Assembly (NCBI GenBank): GCA_024278345.1
Contig: JAJRTK010000287.1
Location: 1 to 6,067, forward strand
Origin: a bacterium
Lineage (GTDB): Bacteria > CSSED10-310 > JAJRTK01
Length of the DNA stretch: 6,067 nt
Reading direction: 5' to 3'
The notes under the pieces are model-generated. The model saw only the letters and a program-made list of their open reading frames with translations, ran no database searches and had not been told where the DNA came from. Numbering within the stretch: the first letter of the stretch is position 1; every line of letters starts with the position of its first letter. The translations under genes were made by a program, and so were the position numbers. Positions 5,099 to 6,067 of the stretch are shown here, in pieces.

Positions 5099-5881
5099 AT
5101 GCGCATCGCAATCACGCGAAAGATCAGTCCTTCCATGGCGGCCTGCCAACTAACCCACATCCAGCGGCAGCCCATCGACCTGGAGAAAGCCCGAAAGGAA
5201 CATCGTGAATATGAAGAACGCCTTCGGGAGGCCGGTTGCCTGGTCCATTCACTGCCGGCGGAGCCGGATCTGCCCGATTCAGTCTTCGTGGAGGATATGG
5301 CCGTGGTTCTCCCGAAGGCCGCCATTTTGACGCGCCCCGGGGCCGCGATCCGCCGGGCCGAAGTCCACGGTATTGCCGAAGCCCTTCGACCGTACCGGCG
5401 GCTCCTTTCCATCACTGCCCCGGCCACCATGGATGGCGGTGATGTTCTGCACCTTGGGAAGATTCTCTACGTGGGGCTTTCCCGACGGACGAACGAACAA
5501 GCGATCCGGCAGCTCAAAATCCATCTCGATCCGCTGGGATACCAGGTGACGCCGGTGCCCGTTACAGGCTGCCTCCACCTCAAGAGCGCCGTCACCCAGG
5601 TATCCCCCGATGCTCTTCTTCTCAATCCGCGATGGGTGAGTCCCATGACGTTTCCCCGGTGGCGGATCATCGAAGTCCATCCAGCGGAGTCGAGCGCCGC
5701 CAATGCCCTTTGGATCGGCAAGCATCTGATCTATCCCGCTGCCTATCCCGAAACCGGAAAGAGGCTCGATGCGGCCGGCCTCGCTCCAATCCTTGTCCCG
5801 GCCGCCGAAGTCGCCAAGGCCGAAGGCGCTCTCACCTGTTGCAGCTTGGTGTTCGAAGCCGTTGGCGCAATGTACAGGTAG
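5099..5881 (+). CDS. Dimethylarginine dimethylaminohydrolase (dimethylargininase)
   Basis: The enzyme hydrolyses N-omega,N-omega-dimethyl-L-arginine (and monomethylarginine) to citrulline and a methylamine in the cytoplasm, through a covalent Cys-thiouronium intermediate. The 260-aa length fits the DDAH family (about 255-285) and excludes classical arginine deiminase (about 400). The pentein landmarks are in order: MRIAITRKISPSMAACQLTH (1-20); DSVFVEDMAVVLP with E65/D66 in the substrate pocket (60-72); ATMDGGDVL (109-117); YVGLSRRTN (124-132); CLHLKSAVT with catalytic His160 (158-166); AYPETGK (215-221); and LTCCSLVF with nucleophile Cys247, the first Cys by analogy with human DDAH1 (245-252). 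All expected catalytic residues are present. An ORF begins one base after its stop. The in vivo role in bacteria is uncertain: scavenging of methylated arginine or detoxification. Confidence 0.95.
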   Translation: MRIAITRKISPSMAACQLTHIQRQPIDLEKARKEHREYEERLREAGCLVHSLPAEPDLPDSVFVEDMAVVLPKAAILTRPGAAIRRAEVHGIAEALRPYRRLLSITAPATMDGGDVLHLGKILYVGLSRRTNEQAIRQLKIHLDPLGYQVTPVPVTGCLHLKSAVTQVSPDALLLNPRWVSPMTFPRWRIIEVHPAESSAANALWIGKHLIYPAAYPETGKRLDAAGLAPILVPAAEVAKAEGALTCCSLVFEAVGAMYR

Positions 5882-5882
5882 A

Positions 5883-6067
5883 ATGAAGGAATACCTCAAA
5901 CTCTTTCACGATCCGGCATCGGTCATGGTACCGGCCACCCGAAAAAAGCACGCAGCGCCCAAAGAGGGGTCCAGGGAGCTGGCTCCCTGGCGTGGGTCTG
6001 ATGCCGAGCGTAAGCGAGACGCGGCCCAAGGGGCCGCAGCGCAAGCTCCCAGCGGAGGTCCGGAGGC
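5883..6067 (+). CDS. Possible partial CDS downstream of dimethylargininase, open to the window edge
   Basis: ATG 5883 lies one base after the TAG of the preceding gene, with a weak AGGT at 5876-5879, so translational coupling is possible. Sixty-one codons are open to the end of the window. The first 22 residues (MKEYLKLFHDPASVMVPATR and on) look protein-like. After about residue 28 the frame crosses palindrome-rich repeat-like DNA and becomes Ala/Gln/Gly/Pro-rich (AAQGAAAQAPSGGPEA), suggesting that a repeat entered or extended the reading frame. It may equally be a chance open frame in GC-rich intergenic DNA. No family is recognised. Confidence 0.3.
   Translation, partial: MKEYLKLFHDPASVMVPATRKKHAAPKEGSRELAPWRGSDAERKRDAAQGAAAQAPSGGPE
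5971..5990. repeat. Perfect hairpin, 8-bp stem
   Basis: CCAGGGAG at 5971-5978 pairs with CTCCCTGG at 5983-5990 around CTGG (a ninth C-G pair is possible). It is followed by GC-rich DNA with no T-run, so it is not a standard terminator even though it lies 90 bp after the dimethylargininase stop. It probably belongs to a palindromic intergenic repeat together with the hairpin at 6021-6037. Confidence 0.7.
6021..6037. repeat. Perfect GC hairpin, 7-bp stem
   Basis: GCGGCCC at 6021-6027 pairs with GGGCCGC at 6031-6037 around AAG. It sits in the unit ATGCCGAGCGTAAGCGAGAC (6001-6020) onwards, which has the look of a REP-type palindromic element running to or past the window edge. No T-run follows. 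Confidence 0.7.

Noticed and set aside
5279-5899. 206-aa minus-strand ORF opposite the dimethylargininase gene
   Set aside because: The plus strand carries all conserved dimethylargininase motifs with a strong ribosome binding site; the minus ORF is a GC-rich shadow.
5971-6037. Intrinsic terminator after the dimethylargininase gene
   Set aside because: The hairpins are strong, but neither is followed by a T-run, and both lie in repeat-like GC-rich DNA.

Overview
This is bacterial DNA. It shows Shine-Dalgarno-preceded ORFs, short intergenic gaps, an ATGA start/stop overlap and two GTG starts. I cannot name the organism. The right part (about 3100-6067) looks clearly GC-rich. The left part (about 260-2750) reads lower in GC by eye, which fits an accessory insertion in a GC-rich chromosome. 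I judged composition by eye and did not compute it. Repetitive, palindrome-rich intergenic DNA suggests a large-genome, repeat-carrying environmental bacterium, but that is inference.

Left edge (1-512): five identical 23-bp tandem repeats made of complementary arms, then a palindromic dispersed-type repeat (about 131-260), then what looks like the 3' end of a truncated gene (276-455). No intact gene lies here.

Accessory block (513-2795, + strand): a hypothetical protein whose apparent N-terminus (513) lies in a different frame from its body (668-1093); a PIN-domain nuclease (1120-1560); a small helical partner overlapping it by ATGA (1557-1823); a possible 51-aa protein (1878-2033); and an HNH endonuclease with two CxxC pairs (2193-2795). 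The PIN gene and its partner resemble a toxin-antitoxin-type module in reversed order. The HNH gene lies between two imperfect direct repeats (2093-2124 and 3066-3095), so it could be a mobile or exchangeable unit.

Convergent intergenic region (2796-3105): stem-loops directly after the HNH stop, a 10-bp inverted repeat and the second direct-repeat copy. No convincing gene was found.

Core-like block (3106-6067): a minus-strand pair, a putative zinc-ribbon protein (4297-4893) followed by a membrane-anchored family 2 glycosyltransferase (3106-4263). Divergent from these is a well-conserved dimethylarginine dimethylaminohydrolase (5099-5881) with a strong ribosome binding site. An open frame that starts one base after its stop (5883) runs off the window through palindrome-rich DNA. 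The left block looks like a small defence or addiction-type island and the right block like ordinary housekeeping or envelope genes. Nothing in the sequence links the two functionally.
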